Positions 33,293 through 45,624 of a stretch of 64,000 nt of DNA are shown here, piece after piece. Both the position numbers and the translations under genes were made by a program. This DNA comes from [Erwinia] mediterraneensis (GTDB lineage Bacteria > Pseudomonadota > Gammaproteobacteria > Enterobacterales > Enterobacteriaceae), in the NCBI RefSeq assembly GCF_900604315.1, contig NZ_LR026978.1, positions 487,909-551,908 of the forward strand, given 5' to 3'. The notes beneath the pieces were generated by a model that was given only the letters and a program-made list of their open reading frames with translations, was not told the origin of the DNA and searched no databases. Every line of letters begins with the position of its first letter. Within the stretch, counting starts at the first letter, position 1.

Positions 33293-34341
33293 CGGACTCC
33301 ACCTCTGAGGCCCGGGTTCGCCGGCCGATCTGGCGGCGCGCCGGACGGCTGGGTACCACCCTGCTTTCTCTGCTGATCACGTTGCTCGGCCTGCTGGCGT
33401 TTACCTTTATGCTGTCTCAACTGTCGCCGGTGGATCCGGTCCAGCAGATCGCCGGGGATCACGCCAGCGCCGCTACCTATGCCCAGGTGCGCCATGATCT
33501 CGGCCTCGATCAGCCGGTACTGATGCAGTTCTGGCACTATCTCGAGCATCTGGCGCGCGGCGATCTGGGCGTTTCGCGCCTGACCAACCAGGCGGTCAGC
33601 GGCGATTTGCTGCGTACCTTCCCTGCCACTCTTGAACTGGCGACCTGCGCGATGCTGTTTGCCGTGCTCTTTGGCGTCCCGCTGGCGCTGCTGGCGGCCT
33701 GGAAGCCGGGCAGCCTGGTGGATAACCTGGTGCGCCTGATCTCCCTGCTGGGCTATTCGGTGCCGGTGTTCTGGCTCGGCCTGCTTGGCCTGCTGCTGTT
33801 TTATGCGGTGCTGCACTGGTCAGCCGGACCGGGGCGGCTGGATGATATCTGGGTCTATACGCTGGAGCCGAAAACGGGCTTTGTGCTGATCGACAGCTGG
33901 CTGTCCGGGGAGCCGGAAATGCTGCGCAACGCCATTGCTCACCTCTGGTTGCCAGTGGTGATCCTGGGGCTGCTGGCCATGGCGGGCATTACGCGCCTGC
34001 TGCGCGCGGCGCTGCTGGAAGAGAGCAGCAAAGAATACGTTATTCTGGCGCGGGCCAAAGGCGCAAGCCGCGGGCGCATTCTGCTGCGCCATATCTTTCC
34101 CAACGTGCTGGGTACGTTGATCACCGTCATCGCCCTTTCCTACGCGACGCTGCTGGAGGGATCGGTGCTGACCGAAACCGTATTTGCCTGGCCGGGCGTG
34201 GGACGCTACATGACCAATGCCCTGTTCTCCGCCGACGTCCCCGCCATTCTCGGCGCCACGTTGCTGATTGGCAGCTGCTTTATTCTGTTGAATGCCATAG
34301 CGGATGCCTTAACCTGGTTAACCGATCCGAGAACCCGATGA
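33289..34341 (+). CDS. Peptide-type ABC importer permease (DppB type)
   Basis: A 350-residue inner-membrane permease with about six helices: an N-terminal one near 24-46 (LLSLLITLLGLLAFTFMLSQ), a periplasmic loop with GLDQPVLMQFWHYLEHLARG, and an EAA loop reading ILARAKGASRGRILLRHIFP. It couples by ATGA to the genes on both sides. It pairs with the next permease to form the channel. Confidence 0.88.
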   Translation: MTDSTSEARVRRPIWRRAGRLGTTLLSLLITLLGLLAFTFMLSQLSPVDPVQQIAGDHASAATYAQVRHDLGLDQPVLMQFWHYLEHLARGDLGVSRLTNQAVSGDLLRTFPATLELATCAMLFAVLFGVPLALLAAWKPGSLVDNLVRLISLLGYSVPVFWLGLLGLLLFYAVLHWSAGPGRLDDIWVYTLEPKTGFVLIDSWLSGEPEMLRNAIAHLWLPVVILGLLAMAGITRLLRAALLEESSKEYVILARAKGASRGRILLRHIFPNVLGTLITVIALSYATLLEGSVLTETVFAWPGVGRYMTNALFSADVPAILGATLLIGSCFILLNAIADALTWLTDPRTR

Positions 34342-35195
34342 CGCAACAACTCTCTGAACTGGAAAGCGTGCGACCACGGCGACGCCGCCGTCGCGTCACC
34401 TCGCTGGTCACTGGCCTGACGCTGGTGACGATCCTGATGGCTATGGCGCTGTTTGCCCCGTGGCTGGCGCCTTACGATCCCAACGCGCAAACCATGGCGA
34501 GCCGTTTGCTGCCGCCCTCGGCACTGCACTGGTTCGGCACTGACGGCTTTGGCCGTGATCTGCTGTCGCGCGTGATTTATGGCGCGCGCCCGACGCTGCT
34601 GCTGGTATCGCTGATCCTGCTGCTGACGATTCCGGTGGGGCTGCTGGTGGGCATTGCGGCCGGTTATCTGGGGGGCTGGATCGAGCGGCTGCTGATGCGC
34701 GTCACCGATATTTTTCTCTCGCTGCCCAGCCTGGTGATTGCGCTGGCGCTGGTAGCGATACTCGGCCCGGGTCTGCTGAACGGAGCGCTGGCCCTGGCGC
34801 TGACCAGCTGGCCGCCCTTTGCCCGCCAGGCACGGGCAGAGACGCTGGCGCTGCGGCGCAGTGATTATCTGGCGGCGGCGCGTATGCAGGGCATTACCGG
34901 CCTGCGCCTGATGTTTGGCCATATTCTGCCCCTCTGCCTGCCCACGGCGGTGGTGCGCGCGGCGCTGAGCCTCGGCGGTATTATTCTCTCTGCCGCCGGG
35001 CTGGGTTTTCTCGGCATGGGGATTCAGCCGCCGACCGCCGAATGGGGCTCCATGGTGGCTGAAGGCAGTAAGGTGATTTTTGACCAGTGGTGGGTGGCGG
35101 CGGCTCCCGGCGGCGCGATTCTGTTCGCCAGCCTGGCTTTTAACCTGACAGGCGACGGCCTGCGTGATCGACTGGATACCCGCCATGCAAACTAA
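34338..35195 (+). CDS. Peptide-type ABC importer permease (DppC type)
   Basis: A 285-residue permease with an Arg-rich cytoplasmic N-terminus (RPRRRRRRV), first helix near 23-45, the LLPPSALHWFGTDGFGRDLL block characteristic of C-type subunits, and an EAA loop LAAARMQGITGLRLMFGHIL. Coupled to the preceding gene by ATGA, and its 3' end overlaps the following ATPase gene. Confidence 0.88.
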   Translation: MTQQLSELESVRPRRRRRRVTSLVTGLTLVTILMAMALFAPWLAPYDPNAQTMASRLLPPSALHWFGTDGFGRDLLSRVIYGARPTLLLVSLILLLTIPVGLLVGIAAGYLGGWIERLLMRVTDIFLSLPSLVIALALVAILGPGLLNGALALALTSWPPFARQARAETLALRRSDYLAAARMQGITGLRLMFGHILPLCLPTAVVRAALSLGGIILSAAGLGFLGMGIQPPTAEWGSMVAEGSKVIFDQWWVAAAPGGAILFASLAFNLTGDGLRDRLDTRHAN

Positions 35196-36018
35196 CCCGT
35201 TACTTGTTGCCGAGGGGCTGAGCATTCGCAGCGACAGTGCGCTGCTGGTGGATAACATAAGCTTTTCGGTTGACCGCCAGCGTGTGGCGCTGGTGGGAGA
35301 ATCCGGCTCCGGCAAATCCCTTACCGCCCGCGCGCTGATGGGCTTGCTGGCCCCTGCGCTACACCTGCAGGCGCAACGCCTGCAGGTGGCTGGTGCCGAT
35401 GCGCTGACCATGTCGGAGGCGGCCTGGAGTCAGCTGCGCGGCAATCGTATTGCCATGGTGATGCAGGATCCCAAATATGCCCTTAACCCGGCCCGCACTA
35501 TTGGCTGGCAGGTGGAGGAGCCGCTGTTGTTACACCACAAGCTGAGCCGCGCCGAACGCCGGGAAAAGGTCTGTGAGATGCTGAACGCCGTGGGTCTGCC
35601 ACATCCGCAGCAGCTGATGCAGCACTACCCTCATCAGCTCTCCGGCGGGATGGGACAGCGGGTGATGCTGGCGATCGCCTTGATCGCCGATCCCGATGTG
35701 CTTATTGCCGATGAGCCGACTTCCGCCCTTGATCACGCCATGCGCGATCAGGTGCTGGCGCTGATCCGTCATCTGGTGGAAGTGCGCAACATGGGGCTGT
35801 TGCTGATCAGTCACGATCTGCAGCAGGTGGCGGAGCATTGCGAGCAGGTGCTGGTGATGTATAAAGGCCGTCTGCTCGACAGGCTGCCTGCCGCCGCGCT
35901 GTCGCAGGCGACCCATCCCTATACCCGCACCCTGTGGGCCTGCCGCCCCGGTAAGGCCACCCGGGGCCAGCCGTTGCCGGTACTGGATCGGGCTGCGCTG
36001 GAGGCTGACCGTGATTGA
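35185..36018 (+). CDS. Peptide-type ABC importer ATPase (DppD type)
   Basis: A 277-residue ATPase from the ATG at 35185 (MQTNPLLVAEGLSI), which lies within the end of the permease gene. Walker A GESGSGKS near residue 38, signature LSGGMGQR near 153, Walker B VLIADEP near 174. It lacks the long Cys-rich C-terminal extension seen in DdpD, ending in a short basic/acidic tail. Works with the next ATPase as a heterodimer. Confidence 0.87.
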   Translation: MQTNPLLVAEGLSIRSDSALLVDNISFSVDRQRVALVGESGSGKSLTARALMGLLAPALHLQAQRLQVAGADALTMSEAAWSQLRGNRIAMVMQDPKYALNPARTIGWQVEEPLLLHHKLSRAERREKVCEMLNAVGLPHPQQLMQHYPHQLSGGMGQRVMLAIALIADPDVLIADEPTSALDHAMRDQVLALIRHLVEVRNMGLLLISHDLQQVAEHCEQVLVMYKGRLLDRLPAAALSQATHPYTRTLWACRPGKATRGQPLPVLDRAALEADRD

Positions 36019-36688
36019 ATTAAGCCACCTCAGCGTCGCCCATAAGCAGGGGTACGAACTGCGCACCGTGGTCCATGACGTTTCGCTATCGGTCCGTGCC
36101 GGTGAGTGCTTTGGCCTGGTGGGCCCTTCCGGCTGCGGCAAGTCATCGCTACTCTGGGTGCTGGCTGGCCTGAATCCCCACTGGCAGGGCAGCATGACGC
36201 TGGCGGGCACGCCGGTTGTCGCCGGCAAGCCCTTCACCGGCGCGCTACGGCGCGATGTGCAGATGGTGTTTCAGGATCCCTTCGCTTCGCTGCATCCGCG
36301 CCACCGGGTGCGCCGCACGCTGGCGGAACCGCTGAAGTTACTGAAGCAGCCGCAGATCGACCCGCATATTGATGAGGCGTTTCGCCATGTCGGGCTGGAT
36401 CCCGCGCTGGCGGATCGTTATCCCCACCAGCTTTCCGGCGGTCAGCGCCAGCGCGCGGCGATTGTGCGGGCGCTGCTGCTGCAGCCAAAGATCCTGTTGC
36501 TGGATGAGCCGACCTCCGCCCTTGATATGTCAGTTCAGGCGGAGATCCTCAACTTGCTAAACGATCTGAAACGGGAAGACGGATTAACGATGGTACTGGT
36601 AAGTCACGACGCCGACGTTATCGATCATATGTGCGATCGCGCGGCACGCATGGATCAGGGACGCATTGTCGGGCGGACAGAGGCTTAA
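36011..36688 (+). CDS. Peptide-type ABC importer ATPase (DppF type), short
   Basis: A 225-residue ATPase with GTG start at 36011 (gtgattgaa...), overlapping the previous gene by 8 bases. Walker A GPSGCGKSS near residue 40, signature LSGGQRQR near 143, Walker B ILLLDEP near 163, ending REDGLTMVLVSHD... It is about 90 residues shorter than DdpF because the Cys-containing C-terminal extension is absent. Convergent with the sulfonate-type operon, overlapping its last gene by 4 bases. Confidence 0.85.
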   Translation: MIELSHLSVAHKQGYELRTVVHDVSLSVRAGECFGLVGPSGCGKSSLLWVLAGLNPHWQGSMTLAGTPVVAGKPFTGALRRDVQMVFQDPFASLHPRHRVRRTLAEPLKLLKQPQIDPHIDEAFRHVGLDPALADRYPHQLSGGQRQRAAIVRALLLQPKILLLDEPTSALDMSVQAEILNLLNDLKREDGLTMVLVSHDADVIDHMCDRAARMDQGRIVGRTEA

Positions 36689-37473
36689 TGCGCCATGGTC
36701 TGTAGCGTCTCACTGCGGATCGATTCGGTGATTTCCGCCTTCAGCGCCATAAACTCCGGCGAGGTTTTAATGGTGTAATCACGCGCCAGATTAAAGTTGA
36801 CCGGTACCTCCTGCTTGATGCGCCCTGGCCGGGCGCTGAAAATCGCCACCTTGTTAGCCATAAAAATCGCTTCATCAATGTCATGGGTAACGAACAGCAC
36901 GGTTTTACGCGACTGTTCCCATACCGCCAGCAGCAACTCCTGCATCATAACCCGCGTCTGGTTATCGAGCGCGCCGAAAGGCTCATCCATCAGCAGCACT
37001 TTGGGATCGTTCGCCAGCGCGCGGGCGATGGCGGTACGTTGCTGCATGCCGCCGGAGAGCTGGCGCGGGTAGTGCTGCTTAAAACCATCCAGCCCTACCT
37101 GATGGATGTAATAGTCGCTGCGCGCTTTCTGCCGGGCGGCGCTGAGGCCGCGCTCGCGCAGGCCGAAACGGATGTTCTCCTCTACCGTCAGCCAGGGAAA
37201 CAGCGTATAGCTCTGAAACACCATGCCGCGATCGGCTCCTGGTCCCTCTACCGCTACGCCGTCCAGCCACACTTCGCCGCGTGTAGGCGTATCCAGCCCG
37301 GCGATAATGCGTAGCAGCGTCGATTTGCCGCAGCCGGAGGGGCCCAGAATAGTAATAAAGTCATTCTCCTCCACCTGATAATGAATCGGCTGCAGCGCCT
37401 GCGTCTGCTCGCCTCCCGGCCCGATAAATACCCGCTCCACGCCGCGCACATTCAGCTTGCTCTGCTTCATCAC
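36685..37473 (-). CDS. Taurine/sulfonate/nitrate-type ABC ATPase
   Basis: A 262-residue ATPase of the TauB/SsuB/NrtD group. Walker A GPSGCGKST near residue 45, Q-loop MVFQSYTLFPWLTVEENIRF (diagnostic of this group), signature LSGGMQQR near 140, Walker B VLLMDEPFGALD. It energises uptake by the permease encoded before it. Stop overlaps the end of the convergent peptide operon, so no room for a terminator between the two. ATG overlaps the permease stop (ATGA). Confidence 0.87.
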   Translation of the reverse strand: MMKQSKLNVRGVERVFIGPGGEQTQALQPIHYQVEENDFITILGPSGCGKSTLLRIIAGLDTPTRGEVWLDGVAVEGPGADRGMVFQSYTLFPWLTVEENIRFGLRERGLSAARQKARSDYYIHQVGLDGFKQHYPRQLSGGMQQRTAIARALANDPKVLLMDEPFGALDNQTRVMMQELLLAVWEQSRKTVLFVTHDIDEAIFMANKVAIFSARPGRIKQEVPVNFNLARDYTIKTSPEFMALKAEITESIRSETLQTMAH

Positions 37474-38321
37474 AGGTTACTCCATGCAAACAGCCGCCGG
37501 TTGGCGACCTTGAACAGATAGTCGGAAATCAGGCCGATGACACCGATCACAATAATGCCGAAAATGATTTGCCCGGTATTCAGCAGCGCCTGGCTGTCCA
37601 CGATCATATGACCAATGCCGCTTTCCGAGCCGATCAGTTCCGCCACGATGACATAGGTCCAGGCCCAGCCGAGCACCAGACGCAGCAGCTCGGCAATGCC
37701 CGGTGCCGCGCCCGGAATCAACACACGCCACACGATGGAACGGTTATTGCAGCCGAGCGTAAAGGCCGCCTCCACCAGATCGCGCCGCGCGCTGCTGACT
37801 GTCACCGCCACCATCAGGACGATTTGGAAAAAAGAGCCGATAAAGATCACCAGTATCTTCTGCATTTCACCAATGCCCGCCCAGAGAATCAACAGCGGGA
37901 CAAAGGCGGAAGCGGGAAGATAGCGGCAAAAGGAGACAAAAGGTTCGAGAAACGCCTCCCAGATCTTGTAGGCCCCCATCATAATGCCCAGCGGCACGCC
38001 GATAAGAGCCGCCAGCAGGAAGCCGGACAGCACGCGCATCACCGTCATGCCGATATCGGTGGCAAAGTCATAGTCGCGGAAAAGCGCAACGCCCTCTTTC
38101 ATCATGGTCAGGGGATCGGCCAGAAACGTGGGCGACACCATGCCGCCCAGCGTCACCAGCGCCCAGAGCGCAAAAAACAGCACAAAGAAGGCGACGCCAA
38201 GACCAATGCGTAAGCCGACGGAGATCCCTTTCAGCGGCACCATCAGGGGGTTCTGCCAGCGTACCGGCGCCTCCGGCAGCGCTGCCGGAGGGGATGCTGG
38301 CTGGCGTTTACTCATCTCCAT
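37470..38321 (-). CDS. Taurine/sulfonate/nitrate-type ABC permease
   Basis: A 283-residue permease of the SsuC/TauC type with about six helices (first near 38-62, GLGVAFFVLFFALWALVTLG). The EAA-like loop reads AFTLGCNNRSIVWRVLIPGA. The ATG at 38321 has AGGAG five bases upstream; a second ATG two codons later is possible. Nine bases follow the binding-protein stop. Confidence 0.86.
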   Translation of the reverse strand: MEMSKRQPASPPAALPEAPVRWQNPLMVPLKGISVGLRIGLGVAFFVLFFALWALVTLGGMVSPTFLADPLTMMKEGVALFRDYDFATDIGMTVMRVLSGFLLAALIGVPLGIMMGAYKIWEAFLEPFVSFCRYLPASAFVPLLILWAGIGEMQKILVIFIGSFFQIVLMVAVTVSSARRDLVEAAFTLGCNNRSIVWRVLIPGAAPGIAELLRLVLGWAWTYVIVAELIGSESGIGHMIVDSQALLNTGQIIFGIIVIGVIGLISDYLFKVANRRLFAWSNL

Positions 38322-38330
38322 TCTCGCTCC

Positions 38331-39293
38331 TTATTGCACAAAACTGGCGTCATACAGGCTTTTGATATCCGGCATGGTGCGGATAACACCGGCTGCGATT
38401 AATACTTTGCCAGCCTCTTCGCTGAAGGTTTCAATCTCACCGCTGAAGAATTTTTTATTCTCTTCCCGGCCCTGCCAGCGCAGGTAGCTGGCGGATTCGG
38501 CAAAGGCCTTACCGCTCGATTTCACCGCCGCCCCCATGATTTCGTAAGCCTCATCCGGCTGCTGACGAATCATATCCAGCGCATCAAAATAGCTCTCTAC
38601 CAGCGCCTTCGCCGCCTGCGGATTGGCGTCGAGGAAGGCGGGAGTGCAACCCAGCGTATCCATCACCATCGGATAATCGAGCGTGGTGGCGATAATTTTT
38701 CCCGCCTGCGGCTGGTTACGGATGGTGGAGAGGTAGGGCTCATAGCTCATGGCGGCATCATTGCGTCCGGCGGTAAAGGCATGAGCGGCGGCCTGCGGCG
38801 AGAGGGTCGCCAGCCTGACATCCTTCATCGTCATGCCGTTTTTCCCGAGCATCCAGGCAAGCGCGAAATAAGGCGAAGTGCCGGGTGCATCCACCCCGAT
38901 GGTTTTTCCTTTGAGATCTTTAATGCTGGTGATATTGGCCCGCACCGCCAGACCATCAGCACCGTAGGATTTGTCCAGCTGCACGATTTGTCTGCCTGCG
39001 ACGCCAGCGGCGCTCCAGGAGAGCCAGGTTTCTACTGTGGTCGCGGCACATTGCACGCTCCCGGAAGCGATTGCCAGATGGCGACTGCTCTGCGGGATCA
39101 TTTTGACATCCACATCCAGACCATGTTTTTTAAAAATGCCCGCCTTATCCGCCAGGGTCAGGGGGGCAAAACCGGTCCAGCCGGAGATGCCGATGGCGAG
39201 CTTCGTCTCCGCCGCCTGGACAGTACAGGCCGCGCTCAGCGCCGCCACCATGGTCAACACACCAGCCATTTGCTTGATTCGCTGCTTACCCAT
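38331..39293 (-). CDS. Taurine/sulfonate/nitrate-type ABC binding protein
   Basis: A 320-residue periplasmic binding protein with signal peptide (MAGVLTMVAALSAACTVQAA, cut near 27). The mature start TKLAIGISGWTGFAPLTLAD and KGKTIGVDAPGTSPYFAL are typical of the SsuA/TauA/NrtA family. The substrate (aliphatic sulfonate, taurine, nitrate, thiamine precursor or similar) cannot be fixed from sequence, and no sulfonatase or monooxygenase gene is linked here. First gene of the three-gene leftward operon. Confidence 0.86.
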   Translation of the reverse strand: MGKQRIKQMAGVLTMVAALSAACTVQAAETKLAIGISGWTGFAPLTLADKAGIFKKHGLDVDVKMIPQSSRHLAIASGSVQCAATTVETWLSWSAAGVAGRQIVQLDKSYGADGLAVRANITSIKDLKGKTIGVDAPGTSPYFALAWMLGKNGMTMKDVRLATLSPQAAAHAFTAGRNDAAMSYEPYLSTIRNQPQAGKIIATTLDYPMVMDTLGCTPAFLDANPQAAKALVESYFDALDMIRQQPDEAYEIMGAAVKSSGKAFAESASYLRWQGREENKKFFSGEIETFSEEAGKVLIAAGVIRTMPDIKSLYDASFVQ

Positions 39294-39530
39294 CTTTTAC
39301 TCCTGCCAGAAGGTGAGAAAAAACATCTCGGTTGTATAGGCTTATCTATACAAGCTAAGCAATGGCTGTGCCAGATGTGCGGATAAAAGGTGTGACGCTA
39401 CGCAAGCGAACCCGGCCCGCCTCTCCTGCACTAACAGCGAGCATTGCAAACGGGCAATTCGCCAGACTGGTGCATCAGGGGCGCATTATGCTAAAAGCCT
39501 GATTGACGATACGTTGCGGTAAAAGGAGTA

Positions 39531-40079
39531 ATGATGACGGTAAAACTGCGTCCGCTGGAGCGCGAGGATCTGCACTTTGTACATCAGCTGGATAATAACG
39601 CCAGCGTTATGCGCTACTGGTTTGAAGAACCTTATGAGGCCTTTGTCGAGCTTTCCGACCTGTATAACAAACATATTCACGACCAGAGCGAGCGGCGCTT
39701 CGTGGTAGAGCATAATGGCCAGAAAGCGGGGCTGGTGGAACTGGTCGAGATCAATCATGTACATCGTCGCGCCGAGTTTCAGATCATTATCGATCCGGCG
39801 CATCAGGGAAAAGGACTGGCGAGTCAGGCGGCCAAGCTGGCGATGGAGTATGGCTTTTCGGTGCTGAATCTCTACAAACTCTACCTGATCGTCGATCAGG
39901 AAAACGAGAAAGCGATCCACATCTACAGCAAGCTGGGCTTTGAGATCGAGGGTGTACTAAAGCACGAATTCTTTATCAACGGCGAATATCGCAACACCAT
40001 CCGCATGTGCATTTTCCAGCATCAGTACCTGGAGAAATACAAAACGGTAGGCGGCATGGTAAAACCCACCGCCCAGTAG
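39531..40079 (+). CDS. speG: Spermidine N1-acetyltransferase SpeG
   Basis: A 182-residue GNAT enzyme very close to E. coli SpeG (186). It transfers acetyl from acetyl-CoA to spermidine and spermine, relieving polyamine toxicity. Conserved blocks: [20 protein letters not shown] at the start, [17 protein letters not shown] (polyamine site), and the acetyl-CoA loop [19 protein letters not shown] precedes two consecutive ATG codons (39531 and 39534); either may start. It is a single gene with its own promoter region upstream. Confidence 0.95.
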   Translation: MMTVKLRPLEREDLHFVHQLDNNASVMRYWFEEPYEAFVELSDLYNKHIHDQSERRFVVEHNGQKAGLVELVEINHVHRRAEFQIIIDPAHQGKGLASQAAKLAMEYGFSVLNLYKLYLIVDQENEKAIHIYSKLGFEIEGVLKHEFFINGEYRNTIRMCIFQHQYLEKYKTVGGMVKPTAQ

Positions 40080-40114
40080 CTGGCAGAAAAGATAGACCGC
40101 TCGACCCGTATCGA

Positions 40115-40537
40115 TCAGCCGCCGCGTGCGCCTACCGGGTTAAGGTGCGGTTTCGGATGCGCCGGTTCGATGTTATACATGCCGCCATAGAAAGGGTCGA
40201 CCAGCAGCCAGCCGGGAAAACCGCCGAGCGGAATATTACCCAGCAGATACCAGAGGTTGGCTTTTTCTTCCAGTGGCAGCGTGACCGGCACGTACCCCGG
40301 GCTCTCCAGCATCACCTGATACTGTTTTTTGCCAAAATAGCGACCGGTGGATTTACGCAGCTCGACCGTTTGCGGCGTATAGCCTTCCGCCACGGCCCGG
40401 CCGTTCTCATCCTGCACGGTAAAACGCGCCCCTGGCGGCAGGGAGTCGATGCGCACCGCCTGGCTTTCGCTGCCAACAATAGTGGCGCAGCCGCTGAGCA
40501 TCATCATGGCCATCAGGGCCAGTACAGGCTTTTTCAT
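40115..40537 (-). CDS. Small lipoprotein, unknown function
   Basis: A 140-residue lipoprotein with signal MKKPVLALMAMMMLSGCATI (lipobox LSGC, Cys17). The part after it (DSLPPGARFTVQDENGR, then GYTPQTVELRKST) looks like a PEGA-type beta domain, and the Gly/Trp-rich stretch LWYLLGNIPLGGFPGWLLVD near 95-115 resembles tails of small lipoproteins found in many enterobacteria. No functional assignment is possible; residue +2 is Ala, so outer-membrane location is expected. Confidence 0.75.
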   Translation of the reverse strand: MKKPVLALMAMMMLSGCATIVGSESQAVRIDSLPPGARFTVQDENGRAVAEGYTPQTVELRKSTGRYFGKKQYQVMLESPGYVPVTLPLEEKANLWYLLGNIPLGGFPGWLLVDPFYGGMYNIEPAHPKPHLNPVGARGG

Positions 40538-40758
40538 CGAAGGATCCGCGTAAGGGTCAGAGCGGGTAGTCTAAACTGCCTGCCCGTCCTTTTCATCCGC
40601 CTTAATCGCGCTATGATCGCCGCTTTTCACCGCCTTATTGCGGTTGACAAGAGTCAGGTGGCGCTGCGCACGGGATGAGTGCCCCAGCGTCTGGCGTGAG
40701 AGGAAAAACAGGTGATGACGCAAAAGATGGGGCCCCGCAACAAACGGGGCGGACAAAA

Positions 40759-41094
40759 CTAACCAAACAGGCTGTGCAGATAGCGCTCGAGCGCAATGCG
40801 CGAGCTGAAGCCGTGGGGAATACCGTAGTGTTCCTGTGAATCCCCCGCCAGATAAAGAGGAAACTGCGTGTAGTGATCGCAGGTTTTCATCTCTGACGCG
40901 GGTTCCGCAAAATGCAGGCTTTTCTCTTTCAGCGTCGGGTGGATCACCAGCGCTGTACGCCCCAGACGTGCCTCACGGTTGACGTAGACATAATTCTCCC
41001 CACGACGATAGCCGTAGGTTTTCGGCGTAATGGCATCCATTTCGAAACCCGCATTTTCCAGTACGCGTGCTACCTCATCCGGTCGTAAATACAT
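40759..41094 (-). CDS. ygaC: YgaC (DUF2002) conserved protein
   Basis: A 111-residue cytoplasmic protein almost identical in pattern to E. coli YgaC (114): [20 protein letters not shown], the [16 protein letters not shown] block and [13 protein letters not shown]. Function unknown; in E. coli it is Fur-regulated as far as I recall. The ATG at 41094 has a weak upstream site; a longer frame to 41127 is ignored since E. coli starts at MYLRP. Its position next to ygaM and nrdH is as in E. coli. Confidence 0.92.
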   Translation of the reverse strand: MYLRPDEVARVLENAGFEMDAITPKTYGYRRGENYVYVNREARLGRTALVIHPTLKEKSLHFAEPASEMKTCDHYTQFPLYLAGDSQEHYGIPHGFSSRIALERYLHSLFG

Positions 41095-41247
41095 GCTCGA
41101 TCCTCTCAGTCTTCTAAAGCCCCGCAACCTTACAACAGCGCGCTGGCTGGCACATTCGGAATTTTCCTCAAAGCCCCGGCAGCCGCCGCGTTTCGGTTTG
41201 CCTTAACTACACTAAGTATTACGTTTAAAAATAAAAGGAAGCGAAAA

Positions 41248-41550
41248 ATGTTTAATCGAGCGCACAAAAACGATGACATTGATCTGCAACATGATGTTAA
41301 TGAACTGACAGATTCGCTGGAAGCCCTGCTGAAAACCCTCGCCAGCGGTGCGCAGGATGAGAGCCAAAAGGCGCGGGCCAATGCCGGAAAGCTGTTACAG
41401 CAGACAAAATCGAGACTGCCGGGCAATTCGCTGGCGCGCGATGCCAGCATAAAAGTGGGCGCTTACGTGAAAGAAAAACCCTGGCAGGTGGCCGGTATCG
41501 GTGCTGCAGTCGGCATTGTGCTGGGTGCTCTGCTGATTTCGCGTCGCTAA
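41248..41550 (+). CDS. ygaM: YgaM, ElaB/YqjD-like inner-membrane protein
   Basis: A 100-residue DUF883 protein: a charged helical N-terminal part (about 1-65) that in this family binds ribosomes, and a C-terminal membrane anchor (QVAGIGAAVGIVLGALLIS). Starts MFNRAHKNDDIDLQHDVNEL after AAGGAAGCG. Members (ElaB, YqjD, YgaM) are stationary-phase proteins tethering ribosomes or other factors at the inner membrane. Gene order ygaC-ygaM-nrdH matches E. coli. Confidence 0.9.
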   Translation: MFNRAHKNDDIDLQHDVNELTDSLEALLKTLASGAQDESQKARANAGKLLQQTKSRLPGNSLARDASIKVGAYVKEKPWQVAGIGAAVGIVLGALLISRR

Positions 41551-41715
41551 CTCTCCCGCCGCTGTCAGGCCTCGTGCTCAACGGGGTTTTTTATCACTTT
41601 TTGCACTAACCCTCCCCTTACCTGCTGCTTTTTCCATCTTTACAAAACTCCCTGATCTCCGCCAGGGCTGATGAACCGTGCGCTGGCGCGAGACTGGTGA
41701 TTTTATCAGCTGAAA

Positions 41716-41762
41716 TCCCTATATCTTGTGCGCTTGAATTCCAGAAATACCACATCTAGTAT
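41716..41762 (+). promoter_or_regulatory. Paired NrdR boxes upstream of nrdHIEF
   Basis: Two sequences resembling the NrdR consensus (acaCwAtATcTwGtgt) lie 31 bases apart: TCCCTATATCTTGTGC (41716-41731) and ATACCACATCTAGTAT (41747-41762). Three helical turns between paired boxes is the usual NrdR arrangement, allowing nucleotide-dependent repression. The nrdH start is about 110 bases downstream. Fur control is expected in this family, but I do not call a Fur box. Confidence 0.7.
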
Positions 41763-41870
41763 TTACCTCATCAACACTACACATAATGTGGGCAGGCGCA
41801 GCGCCAGGAATTTCAGGGCAATGCTGCATAACGGACAATCTTGCCGCACCACCAAAGGTAAATACGAATC

Positions 41871-42110
41871 ATGCGCATTATTATTTACACCAAAGATAAC
41901 TGTGTCCAGTGTAACGCCACGAAAAACGCCATGGACCGTCACGGCATCGCCTATCAGCTGATTAATCTGGATAGCGAACCGGAGGCTATCGATCATCTGA
42001 AAGCGCTGGGCTATCGCCAGGTGCCGGTGGTCATGGCGGAGGATGAGCACTGGAGCGGATTCCGTCCCGATAAGATTGCCAGCCTGCGCCAGCTGGCGGC
42101 GGGAGGATAA
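41871..42110 (+). CDS. nrdH: NrdH glutaredoxin-like electron donor
   Basis: A 79-residue redoxin with the active site CVQC (residues 11-14), specific donor for class Ib ribonucleotide reductase and reduced by thioredoxin reductase. The C-terminal WSGFRPDKI motif distinguishes NrdH from ordinary glutaredoxins. ATG at 41871 follows a weak AAAGGTAAATACGAATC. First gene of nrdHIEF; 3 bases to nrdI. Confidence 0.95.
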   Translation: MRIIIYTKDNCVQCNATKNAMDRHGIAYQLINLDSEPEAIDHLKALGYRQVPVVMAEDEHWSGFRPDKIASLRQLAAGG

Positions 42111-42113
42111 GCG

Positions 42114-42496
42114 ATGTTTCCGCTGGTCTATTTCTCCAGCCAGTCGGAAAACACCCACCGGTTTATTACCCGTCTGGGTCTGCCTGCGCAGCGTATCCCG
42201 CTGGATAGCGCGCAGCGCCTGCAGGTGACGCAGCCCTATATCCTGGTGACACCCAGTTATGGTGGCGGCGGACCGCAGGGAGCGGTGCCCCGACAGGTGA
42301 TCCAGTTCCTGAATGATGAAAACAACAGACGCGGTATTCGCGGCGTGATTGCCGCCGGTAACCGTAACTTTGGCGCGGGCTTTTGCCTCGCCGGCGAGAT
42401 TATTGCGCAAAAATGTCAGGTTCCTTATCTCTACCGCTTTGAACTGATGGGAACCGCGGACGATATCGCTAACGTAAAAGCGGGAGTAACCCAATT

Positions 42497-42518
<22 letters not shown>
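42114..42518 (+). CDS. nrdI: NrdI flavodoxin-like activator of NrdF
   Basis: A 134-residue flavodoxin-like protein (E. coli NrdI 136) that supplies the oxidant for assembling the dimanganese-tyrosyl radical in NrdF. The FMN-binding loop [12 protein letters not shown] near the start and [14 protein letters not shown] near residue 46-60 are present. It overlaps the TTG start of nrdE by 22 bases, so translation of the two is coupled. Confidence 0.95.
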
Positions 42519-45614
<3,096 letters not shown>

Positions 45615-45624
45615 TTTACTTAAC

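Noticed and set aside
34206..35411. 401-codon open frame on the minus strand opposite the second peptide importer
   Set aside because: Low-complexity Gln/Arg/Ala-rich translation, antisense to clear permease and ATPase genes; a shadow in GC-rich DNA.
40680..40758. Possible terminator GCCCCGC..GCGGGGC-like hairpin downstream of ygaC
   Set aside because: The stem around 40734-40750 is followed by only a weak T-run on the minus strand, so I do not list it as a feature.
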